From assembly GCF_963259705.1 (NCBI RefSeq), contig NC_081849.1, positions 62,764,410 to 62,828,409 of the forward strand: DNA of 64,000 bases, in the 5' to 3' direction. The notes under the pieces are model-generated. The model searched no databases, had not been told where the DNA came from, and saw nothing but the letters and a program-made list of their open reading frames with translations. Position numbers and translations under genes: made by a program. The stretch is from Myotis daubentonii (lineage: Eukaryota; Chordata; Mammalia; Chiroptera; Vespertilionidae). This document shows positions 44,410 to 56,260 of the stretch, piece by piece (the first letter of the stretch is position 1; the number at the start of each line of letters is the position of its first letter).

Positions 44410-46015
44410 TTCACTCTCTTACATGTGTGTATTCAGTTATCCCCGTACCATTTGTTGGAAAGATGATTCTTTCCTTCATTGAATTGTCTTGTCACCCTTG
44501 TTGAAAATCAATTGACTATGAATTTATGGATTCTCACTTGGTTATATGTCTATCTTTGTGCCTTTCTTGAGTATTGTAGCTCTTAGTCAGATTTGAAATT
44601 AAGTATGGCTCTCCCAGCTTTGTTCTTTTTGAAGATTGTTTGGCTATTCTGTGTCCCCTGCATTTCTCATAGGAGTTTTAGGATCAATTATCCATTTCTG
44701 CAAAAACGAACAAACAGGCATCTGAGATTTTGATAGTGATTACATTAAATCTGTAGGTCAGTTTGTGTATATTGCCATTTTAACAGTTTGTGAATATGGG
44801 ATAGCTTTCTATTATTTGTCATCTTTAATTCTTTCAATGACATTTTATAGCTCCAGTATACAAATCTTGCACTTCTTTTGTTACATTATTAATAATTGTT
44901 TTATTTTTAATGCTGTTGTAAAAGGAATGATTTTCTTAATTTCATTTTCAGGTTGTTCAATGCTAGTGTATAGAAACATAATTGATTTTTGTATTTTGAT
45001 CTTGTATTCTGTAACCTTGCTGAACTCATTTATTCTAATAAATTTATTTGTATATTCCTTAAGATTTTTTATATATACATATGATCATGCCAAAAAAATA
45101 TAGTTTTACTTATTCCTTTCTAATTTTAATGACTTTTATTTCCTTTTCTTGCCTAACTGCTCCAGCTAGAACCTCCAGTACATTGTTGAGTAGAAGTGGC
45201 AAGAAAGGGTAGACTTCCCTATCTTGTTCAGTCTTTCACCATTAAGTATCATGTAAGCTATGGACATTTTCATAGATCTCCTTTATCAAGTTGGGCTAAT
45301 TTCCCTTCTATTTGTTAATGTTTTTTAATCATGAAAGAATATTGGGTTATGTTGAATGTTTTTTCTTTGTCTATCGAGGAAGATATCGTGTGGTTTTTTT
45401 GTTTTGTCCTTTTAATACAGTGTATTACATTGATAGATTTTCATATGTTGATGAACCACCCTTGCATTCCTGGGATAAATTGTACTAGTCACTGTATAAA
45501 ATCCTTTTCAGTCTTGCTGGATCCAGTTTGCTAGTTTTTTATTAAAGATTTTTACATCTTCATTTACAAAGAATATTGACTGTCATTTTCTTGTGATGTC
45601 TTTGTCTGGATTTGGTATCTCATAGAATAGTTGGGAAGTATTTCCACCTCTCCTTTTTTGGGGAGAGTTTGTGAAGAATTGGTTTTGATTCTTTAATATT
45701 TTATAGAATTCACCATTGAAGCCATCTGATTCTGGGCTTATGGAAAGTTTCTTTTTTTATGTTAATCCTTACCCAGGGAAATTTTTCCATTGACTTAGAT
45801 AGAGTGGAAGGGAGGGAGACAGAGAGAAAGAGAGAAAAACGTCAGTGTGAGAGAGACACATTGCTTAGTTGCCTCCTGTACGTGTCCTTGACCAGATTTG
45901 AACACGAGATCCTCTAACCACTGAGCAAACCAGCTAGGGCTATGGGAAGTTTCTTGATTACTAATTACTATACTTTTAAAATTTATTTATTAAAATTTCT
46001 TGTTTCTTCCTAAGT
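44410..46015 (-). mobile_element. LINE-1 ORF2 remnant split by a SINE
   Basis: Antisense LINE-1 (ATGTTGATGAACCACCCTTG, TAGAAGTGGCAAGAAAGGGT, TTGTATTCTGTAACCTTGCT). A Ves SINE at about 45764-45942 interrupts it, and the duplicated TATGGAAAGTTTCTT on both sides is the SINE target site. Numerous stops; inactive. Confidence 0.85.
45764..45942 (-). mobile_element. Ves SINE inside LINE-1
   Basis: Minus-strand SINE with head AGCCCTAGCTGGTTTGCTCA, nested in the older LINE-1; target duplication TATGGAAAGTTTCTT / TATGGGAAGTTTCTT. Confidence 0.88.
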
Positions 46016-46264
46016 GATGTTTTTTAACTTGAAGTTATAAAATAAGTGTAAGGTTATAAGCATGTATAAGGTAGCCTGATAAAGCCCAAATTACATATAA
46101 AAACCTGTCCTGCTACTAATTCATGGGAAGTCAATTTGAAACATAATATTTAGCAATTCAATTTTTTAAAATGTGACTTTTCAAAAGAGTGTTCATTGTT
46201 AATGCCCTTTTATTTGAATTATTTTATAATCGTATTTCATAATGACTTGGGATTTAAGGCTTTT

Positions 46265-46360
46265 TAAAATTTATTGAGGTGACATTGGTTAATAACATGT
46301 TTCAAGTGTACAGTTCTATAATACATCATCTTCACATTGCAATGTGTGCTAACCAAAGGT
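46265..46360 (-). mobile_element. LINE-1 3' tail fragment
   Basis: AAAATTTATTGAGGTGACAT and TTCTATAATACATCATCTTC are typical of the 3' end of a LINE-1, antisense to the gene. It ends only about 30 bp before the branch/acceptor region of the first coding exon. Confidence 0.6.
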
Positions 46361-46394
46361 TTTATTTTAATACTTTGTTTTTATCTCAGCAGAA

Positions 46395-46511
46395 ATGCAG
46401 CAAGTGTTGGATAACCTTACGGAGCTTCCCTCATCTACGGGAGCAGAAGAGATAGACCTAATTTTCCTCAAGGGGATTATGGAGAATCCAATCGTAAAAT
46501 CACTTGCTAAG
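46395..46511 (+). CDS. PALS2: PALS2 coding exon 1 (residues 1-39), start codon
   Basis: PALS2 is a membrane-associated guanylate kinase scaffold that links Lin7/Veli proteins and junction or cell-adhesion receptors at lateral membranes. This exon encodes MQQVLDNLTELPSSTGAEEI onward to KSLAK, the first L27 segment, which in this family forms helical heterodimers. The start is chosen because it is the first ATG after the acceptor, has G at -3, and the product agrees with the PALS2 N-terminus as I recall it, with Asp where I recall human Glu at residue 6. The acceptor is a tandem TCTCAGCAG; both choices leave the ATG intact. The donor is AAG|GTATAT, phase 0. Confidence is high because frame and protein match hold across all later exons. 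Confidence 0.96.
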
Positions 46512-46849
46512 GTATATTGGTTTATTCATAAGATTACTAAATTATTTTTTTAAATTATTTTTACAGAGGTCTTTTCAGATATTACTGTGTTAGAACTTAG
46601 ACTTAGTTAGCAAATAATACGTACCACATAATGAAATCTCAGTATACATCAAAATTGGACCACTTTTTGCTTTTTCTGTGCTGACTTTAAATACAGGATG
46701 AAATGACCCTTAGTTATACGGCCTGTGTTATAACACATTTAAAATTTTAGGGAAATCATAACTGAACCGTCATGTTACAGTGTATTGGGCCCTATGAAAA
46801 AGATCCTGGTTCTATCTTTATTTTTCACAATAGCAAGATGCTGACTTTC

Positions 46850-46925
46850 TTTTTTTTTTTTTAATTGAATTTATTGGGATGATATTGGGTAATAAAATTA
46901 TACAGATTTCAGGAGCTGGTTTTCT
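46850..46925 (-). mobile_element. LINE-1 3' tail fragment
   Basis: T run followed by AATTGAATTTATTGGGATGA and AATAAAATTATACAGATTTC, the antisense end of a LINE-1 tail. Confidence 0.6.
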
Positions 46926-48319
46926 TTTTTACATTAGACCATGCACCTATTTTTGACTTCTTATATCTAGAACTTTTTGAAATGTTTTCTCTTGGCTAAC
47001 CCTGGTATTTTAAGTCTCTTTCCATAATCAGTTCTGTAATAATCTCTTTAACTCACTCATCTTTTATAGCTATTTTTGGCCCAGTTTTTTTTCTCTTATA
47101 CTAGTTTCCTGGAATAATTTTTATATACATCACTAACGCTTAGTGCATTCCTGCTTCACAGCCCTGCCCTCCCACTGTTTCATGTTCACCAAATGGTTCT
47201 TGCTCTCTGACCTTTTTTTCACGTAGCCATTTGTCATTCCCAGAATACTGATTTCACCCTCTCCTTTGATCATTTTTTAGCCACTTGTTTTTTTCTGAGA
47301 CTTCTGAAAAACCCCACCTTTTATAAAAGTTTCCATTGGTACAAGCTAATTAATGATGCAGATTCTTTATTTTATTCATAAACTTAATCTTCCTAAGATC
47401 ACATGACATAAAGGTTTGGACCCCTAAGTAGCCACTTGCAGATTGCCCAGCTGGAAGTTTTACGTATATACTGGAGGCCCGGCGCCAACATTAATCTTAC
47501 CATACATTTCATCTTTTTTCTGTTATCATGAATGGAGAATAGTATTTGTCACTTTAGTTATAGCCCACAATTCTTGTTAAAAAAAGATTTTTTTGTTTGC
47601 AAGCATGGTTGGACTGTGCTTGGGTGAAATACTCGGAAGTTCTGGAAGAGCGTTTCTTCTCTGCAGTTTATTTTTCTAAGGTGCGGTGGTGAGTGAGGTT
47701 CTCAGAACTGGCCGTACAAGAAGGCTAGGCCAGTCATTGTTTTCTCCCAAGCACTTGTGGCAGGTGACACATATTTTACTGAATTATGCTCGCTTTCTAG
47801 TAGTGCTTTTTCTTAAAGGAAACAAGACCCATTTATTCAAATGCATGTGATTCATTTATCAGAGTTTCCTTTGTCCTTGGTTTGATTAAATTCCAGTTGG
47901 TACTCTTGTCTCTTGAAATCAACTAAATAAATTCTGACTTTAAATTTCTTTTACAAAATCTTAGAGCTAAAAAGCTGTATATTAAAAAAGCAATCCCATT
48001 TACCATTGCAACAACAAGGTGATGTTAGCATGGCTGTTTGTATAGTGAAAAAGTCAAATAAGTTGTGTAGGTAAGAGCTCAAGCCTTGATGTTATACTAC
48101 CAGACTCTGCTACTTACTCGCATTGTGAACTTAAACAAATCACCTTATCTCTTTTTGCATCAGTGTCTGTGTCTGTAAGGAGGGTGATAATAACATACCT
48201 AGTTTTGCTGAACACACACACATACACTTTCTTACACTATTCTCAGAATATAGTTCCTCACACACAGACACAAGCCCTCAATAAATGTTAACTTTTTCTT
48301 TTTGTCTTAAGCTTTCTTA

Positions 48320-49664
48320 TCAACACTAATAAAAGAGAAAAATGGTAATTGGCGTACGAGCTACCCTTTTCATTGGCTAATCAGGGCTATATGCAAATTA
48401 ACTGCCAACTGAGATGGCAGTTAACTGCCAACAAGATGGCAGTTAATTTGCATATGTAGGCACAATGCAGGGAGGCCAAAGGGAAAGCAGGAAGAAGCCC
48501 CCTGCCACTGACAGTGATCGGAAACCCAGGGGGGAGCCATGATCGGAGAATCAGGTGCCTTTTCCGCCCTGGCCAGTGATAGCAGGAAGTAGGGGTGGAG
48601 CCAGTGATGGGAGCTGGGCACGGTCGAAGCTGGCAGTCCCAGGAGCTAGGGGTCCCTTGCCTGGGCCTAAAGCGAAGCCCACGATCGTGGGGCCGCTGCA
48701 GCTGCGGGTTCCCGCTGCCCGGGCCAAACGCCTAGGCCAGAGGCATCAGGCCTGGGCAAGGGGCCGATCCTGCGATTGGAGGGTGATGGGGGTCAACGCC
48801 TGAGGGCTCCCAGTATGTGAGAGGGGGCAGGCTGGGCTGAGGGACACTCCCCCCCACACACACACCCAGTGCACGGGGATCAGCGGAGCCGCGAGGCCTC
48901 CCGGCACCGGCATCAGTATGACGGGGCAGTGCCCAAACCCCCTGAACCCCCTGATCGCCCTGCGGCTCTGTGTGCGACAGGGGGCGGGGCCACAACCTCC
49001 CTATCCGCCCTGCTCTGTTCGGGACAGGGGAAGGCGCCCCAAACCCCTGATCAGCCCTGCTCTGTGCCTGATAGGGGGGAGCTCCCCAACCCCCTGATCG
49101 CTCTGCGGCTCTGTGTGTGACACGGTGCAGTGCCCCAACCCCCTGGTCGGCCCTGCTCTGTGTGTGACGGGGTAAGGCCATAACCTCCCCTTCGGCCCTG
49201 CCCTGAGTGTGAGAGTGGCGGCGCCCCAGCCCCCCTGATGGGCTCTGCTCTGTGAGTGACAGGGGCCAGCGCCCCAACCCCCTGATTGGCCCTGCTCTGT
49301 GCGTGACAGGGGGTTGTGCCGCAACCTCCCCATCGACCCTGCCTTGAGTGTGACAGGGGGCGGTGCCCCAACCCCCCAATCTGCCCTACCCTGAGCGTGA
49401 CTGAGGGTGGCATCGCAACCTCCTGATCCTCCCTGCTCTGTGCATGACATGGGGCGGTGCCCCAACTCCCCAAATGGCCCTGCTCTGAGCCCGACCAGGG
49501 GCTGCACCTAGGGATTGGGCCTGCCCTCTGCCACCGGGCAGCAGGTCTAAGCCAGCAGGTCGTTATCTCCCGAGGGGTCCCAGATTGGGAGAGGGCACAG
49601 GCCGGGCTGAGGGACCCCCCCCTCCCTCCCCGAGTGCACAAATTTTTGTGCACCTGGCCTCTAG
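48320..49664 (+). mobile_element. Chimeric Helitron, different fusion
   Basis: The 5' end A|TCAACACTAATAAAAGAG and the 3' hairpin with CTAG|T are intact. The first part resembles the Helitron at 31958. Near 48875 it passes from CCCAGTGCAC straight into GGGGATCAGCGGAGCCGCGA of the minisatellite module, skipping both the inner 3' terminator and the inner 5' end that the other composites keep. Confidence 0.82.
48920..49495. repeat. 47-bp minisatellite inside Helitron
   Basis: About 12 units of the same CCCTGCTCTGTG-based repeat as in the other composite Helitrons. Confidence 0.88.
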
Positions 49665-50012
49665 TATTATCATAAGAGAGTTAGAGTATTGCAAGGTTAA
49701 TGATGCTAAATCAGATATTAAAGTAAGTATCTGTATTAAAACAGTAATTCTTGCTTTTTTTGTAAGAGTTAACTAATTATGTATGTTATTTTAGTTTTTT
49801 TCCAATGTTGATATTTATTCCGTGATATGTATTGAGTGTCTTCATTATCCTATTCTTATCAAGCTTTCAAAATATTACACACTTACCTATTCTCATTCTC
49901 TGGCATTTCTAGTCTTCTTAATTTTTTCTTATCTAAATCTAATAGAAACTTTTCCTTCTATTTAAATTACATTTGGTCTTTTGACATTTTTCTTTGTTTA
50001 AAAGCAGTTATA

Positions 50013-50260
50013 GCCGAAGCCGGTTTGGCTCAGTGGATAGAGCGTCGGCTTGCGGACTGAAAGGTCCCAGGTTCGATTCTGGTCAAGGGCATGTACCTGG
50101 GTTGCGGGGACATCCCCGGTGGGAGATGTGCAGGAGGCAGCTGATCGATGTTTCTCTCTCATCGATGTTTCTAACTCTCTATCTCTCTCCCTTCCTCTCT
50201 GTAAAAAATCAATAAAATATATTTTTTAAAAAAATAAAAATAAAAAAAAATAAATAAAAT
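50013..50260 (+). mobile_element. Ves SINE with target duplication
   Basis: Head GCCGGTTTGGCTCAGTGGAT, B-box GGTTCGATTCT, long A-rich tail. The duplication AAAAGCAGTTATA lies on both sides. Confidence 0.93.
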
Positions 50261-51106
50261 AAAAGCAGTTATAATTTCTTCTTTATCAGTTTATTTCATG
50301 TGATTTAAAATTTCTTCTGAGGTGTTTCTTTAAAATGTTGCTTAATATATAGCCCCCCCTTCTACTTAAAAACTTGTTTTACTTTGTGAATCACCTAGGA
50401 AAAAATACACTTAAGTGAAAAATTGCGTTTTAAAAATTAAAATGTGTATTTGGACTCTGAAGGATTCTTTCTATGATAGAAATAACATTTAAGTATTATA
50501 GGTATCAAATAAGGTGTAATTGACAGTTGCCACTTGAAATTAGGATTTTTCTTCAGCATTTACAGAAATGAATCTTAAAATATTATGTGTAAGACTTGAC
50601 ATCTTACATGGTTTCATTTATAAACTAAATCTTAATAATTATGATTTGCTATCTTCAAAATCAGACTGCAAGCATTTACCAGAAACACAAAGAACACTAA
50701 AATATGAAGACTGCATAGTGTTCATTCTCAGTTTGAATGTAAAACTCTGCTGTACTCCTTCAGTGAAAGGGTAATTAGGACGACTGATTTTCTGTGACAG
50801 TGTGGTTCATGGTCCACTTTATGTGGAAAAGACTATGAGATTTTTAAAAAACAGCTTAAGATATATAGACATGAAATGACACTGTCCTTTAAGGTCCAGT
50901 TCAAGAACTGCCTCCCCAAACTGATTTATTTGCTAATTTGACTCTGAGTTTCCCAAAATGATTTTTATGATTTTTTAAATGGTAATCTATATAATGATTA
51001 TGTTCCTAATAACGCTTCATCTAGAGTTTGAGGCTAGACCAGAAAGTCATTAGGAAATTCTATTGGATAAGAAATATGTTTTTTATTGTCATTTGGCCTA
51101 TTTAGT

Positions 51107-51316
51107 GTTGTTGTTTCTTACTGATTTCAGAGAGAGGAAGGGAGAAGGGGATAAAGATAGAAACATCAATGATAGAGAATCATTGATCGACTGCTTCCTG
51201 CACACCCCACACCGGGGATGGAGCCTGCAACCTAGGCATGTTCCCCAACTGAAAATGGAACCATAACCTCCTGGTTCAGAGGTCAATGCTCAACCACTGA
51301 GCCATGCCAGCCTGGC
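51107..51316 (-). mobile_element. Ves SINE with target duplication
   Basis: Minus-strand SINE, head CCAGGCTGGCATGGCTCAGT; flanked by TGGCCTATTTAGT on both sides. It sits only about 280 bp upstream of a coding exon. Confidence 0.88.
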
Positions 51317-51592
51317 ATGGCCTATTTAGTTTTTTCTCATAGTTAAATTATAAAAATGAGTTTTTCATGGCTTAGGATAGGAATTGAGGCCAAGATTTAT
51401 TATACTGCATGAAAAATGTACTTAAAAATCTATATATTGCCTCTGATTGAAGTATTAAATTTGGTTTCAATGAATCACACTTTTAAGTCATATCTTTTAA
51501 AGCTTTATGAAAAAGAAGCAAATCAAGAGGAAAACCACAGTCTGGAGTCAAACAATATGTGTTATTACTTTTCCTATACTGTCTTTTCAAAG

Positions 51593-51745
51593 GCTCATGA
51601 GAGACTAGAAGATTCAAAACTAGAAGCTGTCAGTGACAATAACTTGGAATTAGTCAATGAAATTCTTGAAGATATCACTCCTCTAATCAATGTGGATGAG
51701 AACGTGGCAGAACTGGTTGGTATACTCAAAGAGCCCCACTTCCAG
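51593..51745 (+). CDS. PALS2: PALS2 coding exon 2 (residues 40-90)
   Basis: Encodes AHERLEDSKLEAVSDNNLEL through KEPHFQ. This finishes the first L27 helix set and supplies most of the second L27 domain, the region known in this family to bind Lin7/Veli. Splice sites are TGTCTTTTCAAAG|GCT and TTCCAG|GTAAAC, both consensus, phase 0 on each side (153 nt, 51 codons). The sequence continues in an open frame some way into the next intron, but the donor and the match of the following exon show where it stops. The absence of stops or frameshifts argues for a functional gene and not a pseudogene copy. Confidence 0.96.
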
Positions 51746-53009
51746 GTAAACTTCCCAGCTCTTCTCTCCAAGCCCCTATGTTCCCAAATAGTCTCCTTTC
51801 GCAGTGAAGTTGCAGTTTGCGATGAGATTTTAGTTATTATTTAGGTCCATATTTTGCAGAATGTAAATTCCAACATAGATGTTTTAATATTCTGATAATC
51901 TGAGGATACAAAAACACACGTGTAACTAAAGCACATTACATCAATATATGAAGTCTGTCACAAAAATACATCAGAAAGGATTTTTCTTTGTGTAATTAAA
52001 AAAAAAAAAAAAGCCAAATCTGATTCATCATCAGACCATATGCTAGAAACGTCTTTCTCCGTGATAGTGGCTTTTTCTTCCTCACTACCACTGTTTCCCA
52101 GACCTCCTTGTGACCAGTCATACATGTCTTCAGTGTTGCTTCTAGGATTGGGGTGTAGTTGATAACCTTAGGACATCAGAGAGCAATGTAAGGATAGGAA
52201 GTAGAACATAACATACTTTTGATAGATACAAAACATAAGTGCAATTTAAGCATCGGTCTATATCAATGAAGAGTTAATCATTTTAACAAAGAAAAAACAG
52301 TTTCAGGAGAGAAAGGGAGTGGAAGAGATTTCTTATAAATCTGTAATGAAGGCAGTGTGGTATTGGATCAGCATTAGGAAAATAGATTAATCGACAAGAA
52401 TAACAACCCCAGAAATATATCCACACGCATAGGGCAACCTGTCTTATGATGGAGATAGTACATTTTAGTGGGGAAAGAATGGACTGTGTAATAAATGGTT
52501 GTGGGGTAGAGAAATAAAGTGTCATTTGCTTTCCACTGAAGATCTTGGGGGGCAGCACCCCTTGCTTTTTCCTCAAAGACTTTCTCTGACTCCAACAATG
52601 TTAATGTAAAATACGAAGATTTAGAGTGATGGTTCCTACAGAAATCAGTATCTTAGGTACAAAAACATGGACACATCAGACACACCCTTTATGCAGGGGC
52701 CAGTTGATTGACGCCTTATAAAACATACTAAGGTATTGGGACTTTAGACTTAGGACAATGGGAAATCATGGGTGGGGATGAGAGGAGGCATTTAACTGGG
52801 AGAGGTCTGATTATAGATCTAGATTGTTAAGTACTGAGGCAAGAAATTGTGATGGCATTATAAAATGAGGATTTTCCAGTGTTAAGCCATAAAATCATCA
52901 GGACATGGTGACTGGTTACATGTGACAGTTGCAGAAGAGAGATGTGGGAAGTTGATTAAGGGTAGGATTTCTGACCATTGGCATCATTGAGGTTAGGCAC
53001 ACTCTAGCA

Positions 53010-53220
53010 CAGTGGTTCTCAACCTTCTGGCCCTTTAAATACAGTTTCTCATGTTGTGACCCAACCATAAAATTATTTTCGTTTTACTTCATAACTGTAA
53101 TGTTGCTACTTTTATGAATCGTGATGTAAATATCTGATATGCAGGATGGTCTCAGGCGATCCCTGTGAAAGGGTGGTTCAACCGCCAGAGGGGTTGCAAC
53201 CCACAGGCTGAGAACCGCTG
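53010..53220 (-). mobile_element. Non-autonomous hAT element
   Basis: Minus-strand copy of the family at 4260, beginning CAGTGGTTCTCAACCTTCTG and ending GGCTGAGAACCGCTG. No clear target duplication. Confidence 0.85.
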
Positions 53221-54809
53221 TGCTACCAGAATCTGAACATGCGAATGTTGAGGTAACTGGCCATCTTAGGTCTGTGATACCTCAGAAGCATCTGGGTAGT
53301 GCTCTTAGACAAGCTATCTTTTTAAAGTAAATATATAAAACTTCATAGGTATACATTTATATAGCTTAATAAATACATTAAACTAGAAAATAGCAAGCAA
53401 AAATACAAAAATTAAGACATTGTATTCTTATGACCCAAATTACTATCTTAGTGCATATTCCTCCATTTTTTTCTGTGCATAAATGTACTTTCTTTTCTTT
53501 ACTAATTGAGATCATTTTTCACAAGGTATTTTGTAATTCACCCTTTTTTTCAATCATTGATTGCCACTTTTCCATTTAAGTGGACCTCCGTCTCAGGTGC
53601 ACATACTATATTCAGATGTCTTTATTTGACGCCAAAATATTCTTTACAGCTGTTTTGTACATACAGGCTTCCAACCTCGGTCCATGTGCAGCATCTGGTT
53701 GGACCACCTCGCTCTCCCTTGGTTATGATGTTGACCTTTTGAAGAGGTCCGGTTATTATTCTGTGGCATGTCCCACTTTCTGGGTGTATCTGGTTGCTTC
53801 CCTCCTGTGTTGTTATCTATCCTTTCTAGTTCCTGTAAACATAAGTTCTATCTAAAAGGTTGGTATTCAAGTTAATTATTTGGAACTCGAATTCATTTTA
53901 AATGATGTAATGCAACATGAATTAAATTGTTTCAGAAATGTGTAGTACCTGGTTGGCCCACCACTATTGACGCTGAGATTGGTCCCTGATTAAGGGCAAT
54001 GACAGTCTAACCCTTCCTTTGAAAGCTTTTCCACTAGAAGTAATCTAGTATATTATTATTCTAGCATTATACACATTCTGTTTCCTTTCAACCATTTACC
54101 TACATTAATAATCCTTGCCTGAATCAATATTTTCATTAGAAGTTGTACATGACATTTTTCAGATTCTCTCACTCTGCATTTATTAGCCAGTGTTCTTATA
54201 TAAAAAGGGTTTTTCCTCATCAAGTAGGCTATTGAGCTACTCTGTAATGCATTTCCCACTGAAACATCAGTGAAATGCTTGATCCTTCCCTTTACCAATT
54301 TTCAAAGTAAAGAGTTACTTAAAATAGCATTGGTCTATATTAATGAAGAGTGTTTTCAGTCTTTTGTTTTTTAAATAGCACTGTGGAGTTATGGATTTTT
54401 CATTAATTCAATATGTTTCAGTCCTCTACAATGCTTAACTCTTTGATTTTCAAATTATCATAATTGTGTTATGTTATAGGCAGATTTTTAGTCTATTAAT
54501 CTGACGTAATGAAAGATCTGAATCAAAGGTATAAAATTGGGAATTAATAATATATAAATAGTCGTTCAAGTCACAGGAACGAATATTTCCTAAGAGGAGA
54601 GAACAGAGTGAAAACAAAGACCAGGTTAGAGATTTGAGGGACTTCAGCATTTATAGGAATAATCCTCTTACACGGATTTGTTCCCTTTTACTTTTTGAAA
54701 TTTTTCTTTAGTCTCTTACACATTTTTATGAAATAGCCAGAAATTATCCATGAAACCTGTTTGTTAATTATTTATATTTTGAACCAGTTGACATTTGCTC
54801 CCTTCTTCA

Positions 54810-54996
54810 TATTTAAAAAAATATATGTTTTTATTGATTTCACAGAGAGAAGGGGAGTTAGAAACATCAATGATGAATCATTGATCAGCTGCCTCCTACT
54901 CGCCCCCTACTGGGCATGTGCTCTGATGGGGCTCTGAACAGTGACCTCCTGGTTCATGGATCCATGCCCAAAACACCGAGGCATGCCAGCCGGGCT
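54810..54996 (-). mobile_element. Ves SINE
   Basis: AAATATATGTTTTTATTGAT, AGAAACATCAATGATGAATC and the worn head GGCATGCCAGCCGGGC indicate a minus-strand copy. It ends about 90 bp before a coding exon. Confidence 0.82.
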
Positions 54997-55088
54997 CTTC
55001 TTTGCATTTTGATTTATGGTTTTTGAACTTGCATTTTAACATCTCAAAAAAATTTTTTAACCTAGCTTTATGTTTTGAATCCTTACAG

Positions 55089-55238
55089 TCACTCTTGGAA
55101 GCCCATGATATTGTGGCATCAAAGTGTTATGACTCACCTCCATCAAGCCCGGAAATGAATAATTCTGTTAATAATCAGTTATTACCAGTAGATGCCATCC
55201 GTATTCTTGGTATTCACAAAAGAGCGGGGGAGCCATTG
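55089..55238 (+). CDS. PALS2: PALS2 coding exon 3 (residues 91-140)
   Basis: Encodes SLLEAHDIVASKCYDSPPSS through HKRAGEPL. It gives the end of the second L27 domain (SLLEAHDIVASKCY), a Ser/Pro-rich linker (DSPPSSPEMNN) with proline-directed Ser sites, and the first strand of the PDZ domain (AIRILGIHKR). Sites are ATCCTTACAG|TCA and CATTG|GTGAGT, phase 0, 150 nt. The exon ends just before the Gly of the PDZ carboxylate-binding loop, which continues in the next exon as GVTF. Confidence is high from frame continuity and protein match. Confidence 0.96.
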
Positions 55239-56032
55239 GTGAGTAGATAAATTGGTGCCTTCTTCAAACTGAAGCTGCCACACTGTTGCTCAGCCCTGCT
55301 CTCATTTTCTTCTCTTTCATAACTCGTATCATCATGAAAACTTCATTTGTTTTTGTTTTATGTGGTTTTTGGCCTCTGTATAAAATATACTCCTGATGCT
55401 GTTTCAACTTGACTTAGCATACAAAATTAAACCAAGATAAAAGTTAAATTGAATTAGAGGCCAGAATAAGTACTTTATTTTTTTCCTATGCCCTTTGAAG
55501 AAATTAGCTCAGATTGCTTGCTAATGAAGAAGCAAAACACGGAAGAAAGTTGTTATTAAAAAGTGAAGAAATGGTAGGGAGGGCTCTATAAGTAGTGAAG
55601 TTTATAACTTCCTACTTAAAATTATTATTTTTGGATCCTGACTATAAAAACAGTGAAATGGTGAAAAAGAAAAGCCGGGAACAAGGCATATCTATCTTTT
55701 CTTGTTCCTTTGAGGTAACTTTTATCCTGTGGAATGCAGCCTGATATATTTTTCACTTTTTCAGGTTAAAAGTCCTTTTTTAAGGGTGGTATATGTTGTC
55801 ACAGTTGCACATGGTTTAAGGAGATTGGACTCTTGACACAAGAGAAAACATGGGAAAAACAGGAATGATCCACTCACCTACTTTTAGAACTATTTTCGTG
55901 TGTGTGTGTGTGTGTGTGTGTGTATACACACACATATATATACATATATATGTATATATTTTTTTTCATGAGTTTTTAAGATTTATTTTTAAGTCTAAAA
56001 TCAATGACCATTTCATTCCTTATTTCCTTTAG
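55239..56032 (+). other. PALS2: PALS2 intron 4
   Basis: Short intron with a TG run turning into TA/CA alternation at about 55898-55960 shortly before the next acceptor. No other feature. Confidence 0.9.
55898..55960. repeat. TG/TA microsatellite near an acceptor
   Basis: TG dinucleotides then mixed TATACACACA/TATATA. It ends about 70 bp upstream of the next coding exon. Confidence 0.9.
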
Positions 56033-56260
56033 GGTGTAACCTTTAGGGTTGAAAATAATGACCTGGTAATCGCCCGAATCCTTCATGGAGGCATGATAGA
56101 TCGACAAGGTCTGCTCCATGTGGGAGATATCATTAAAGAAGTCAATGGCCACGAGGTTGGAAACAATCCAAAGGAATTACAAGAATTACTCAAAAATATT
56201 AGTGGAAGTGTCACCCTAAAAATCTTACCAAGCTATAGAGATTCCATTATTCCTCAACAG
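56033..56260 (+). CDS. PALS2: PALS2 coding exon 4 (residues 141-216), PDZ core
   Basis: Encodes GVTFRVENNDLVIARILHGG through SYRDSIIPQQ, nearly the whole PDZ domain. PDZ domains bind the last residues of partner proteins; PALS2 is reported to bind cell-adhesion and junction receptors this way. The loop that holds the partner's carboxylate is L140-GVTF (residues 140-144). The features HGGMIDRQGLLHVGDIIKEV and VNGHEV match the family. Splice sites are TTCCTTTAG|GGT and CAACAG|GTTAGT; 228 nt, phase 0. Ser and Ile near the end (RDSIIP) differ from RDTITP that I recall for human, a conservative change. Confidence 0.96.

Larger units (their letters stand above)
10400..46394 (+). other. PALS2: PALS2 intron 1 region (about 36 kb)
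   Basis: It runs from the exon 1 donor to the acceptor of the first coding exon. The acceptor is TTTTTATCTCAGCAG, a NAGNAG site, so the intron ends at 46389 or 46392; a two- or five-base leader remnant precedes the ATG. It contains most of the mobile elements listed below and one candidate non-coding exon at 13250-13359. Confidence 0.75.
46512..51592 (+). other. PALS2: PALS2 intron 2
   Basis: Between the first and second coding exons, phase 0. Holds LINE-1 tail fragments (near 46850-46925), a composite Helitron (48320-49664) and two Ves SINEs (50013-50260, 51107-51316). 46926-48319 and 50274-51106 otherwise show no feature I can name. Confidence 0.9.
51746..55088 (+). other. PALS2: PALS2 intron 3
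   Basis: Contains a minus-strand hAT element (53010-53220) and a Ves SINE (54810-54996). The remaining stretches (51746-53009 and 53221-54809) show nothing I can identify. Confidence 0.9.

Noticed and set aside
44410..46015. Functional LINE-1 reverse transcriptase
   Set aside because: Antisense fragment with many stops, interrupted by a SINE.
47471..47486. Helitron 3' end remnant (CTGGAGGCCCGGCGCC)
   Set aside because: Only about 16 bp resemble the end motif and nothing further matches; too short to call.
51416..51844. 142-codon single-exon gene
   Set aside because: It is PALS2 coding exon 2 with intron sequence on both sides read through; splice sites at 51593 and 51745 define the real exon.
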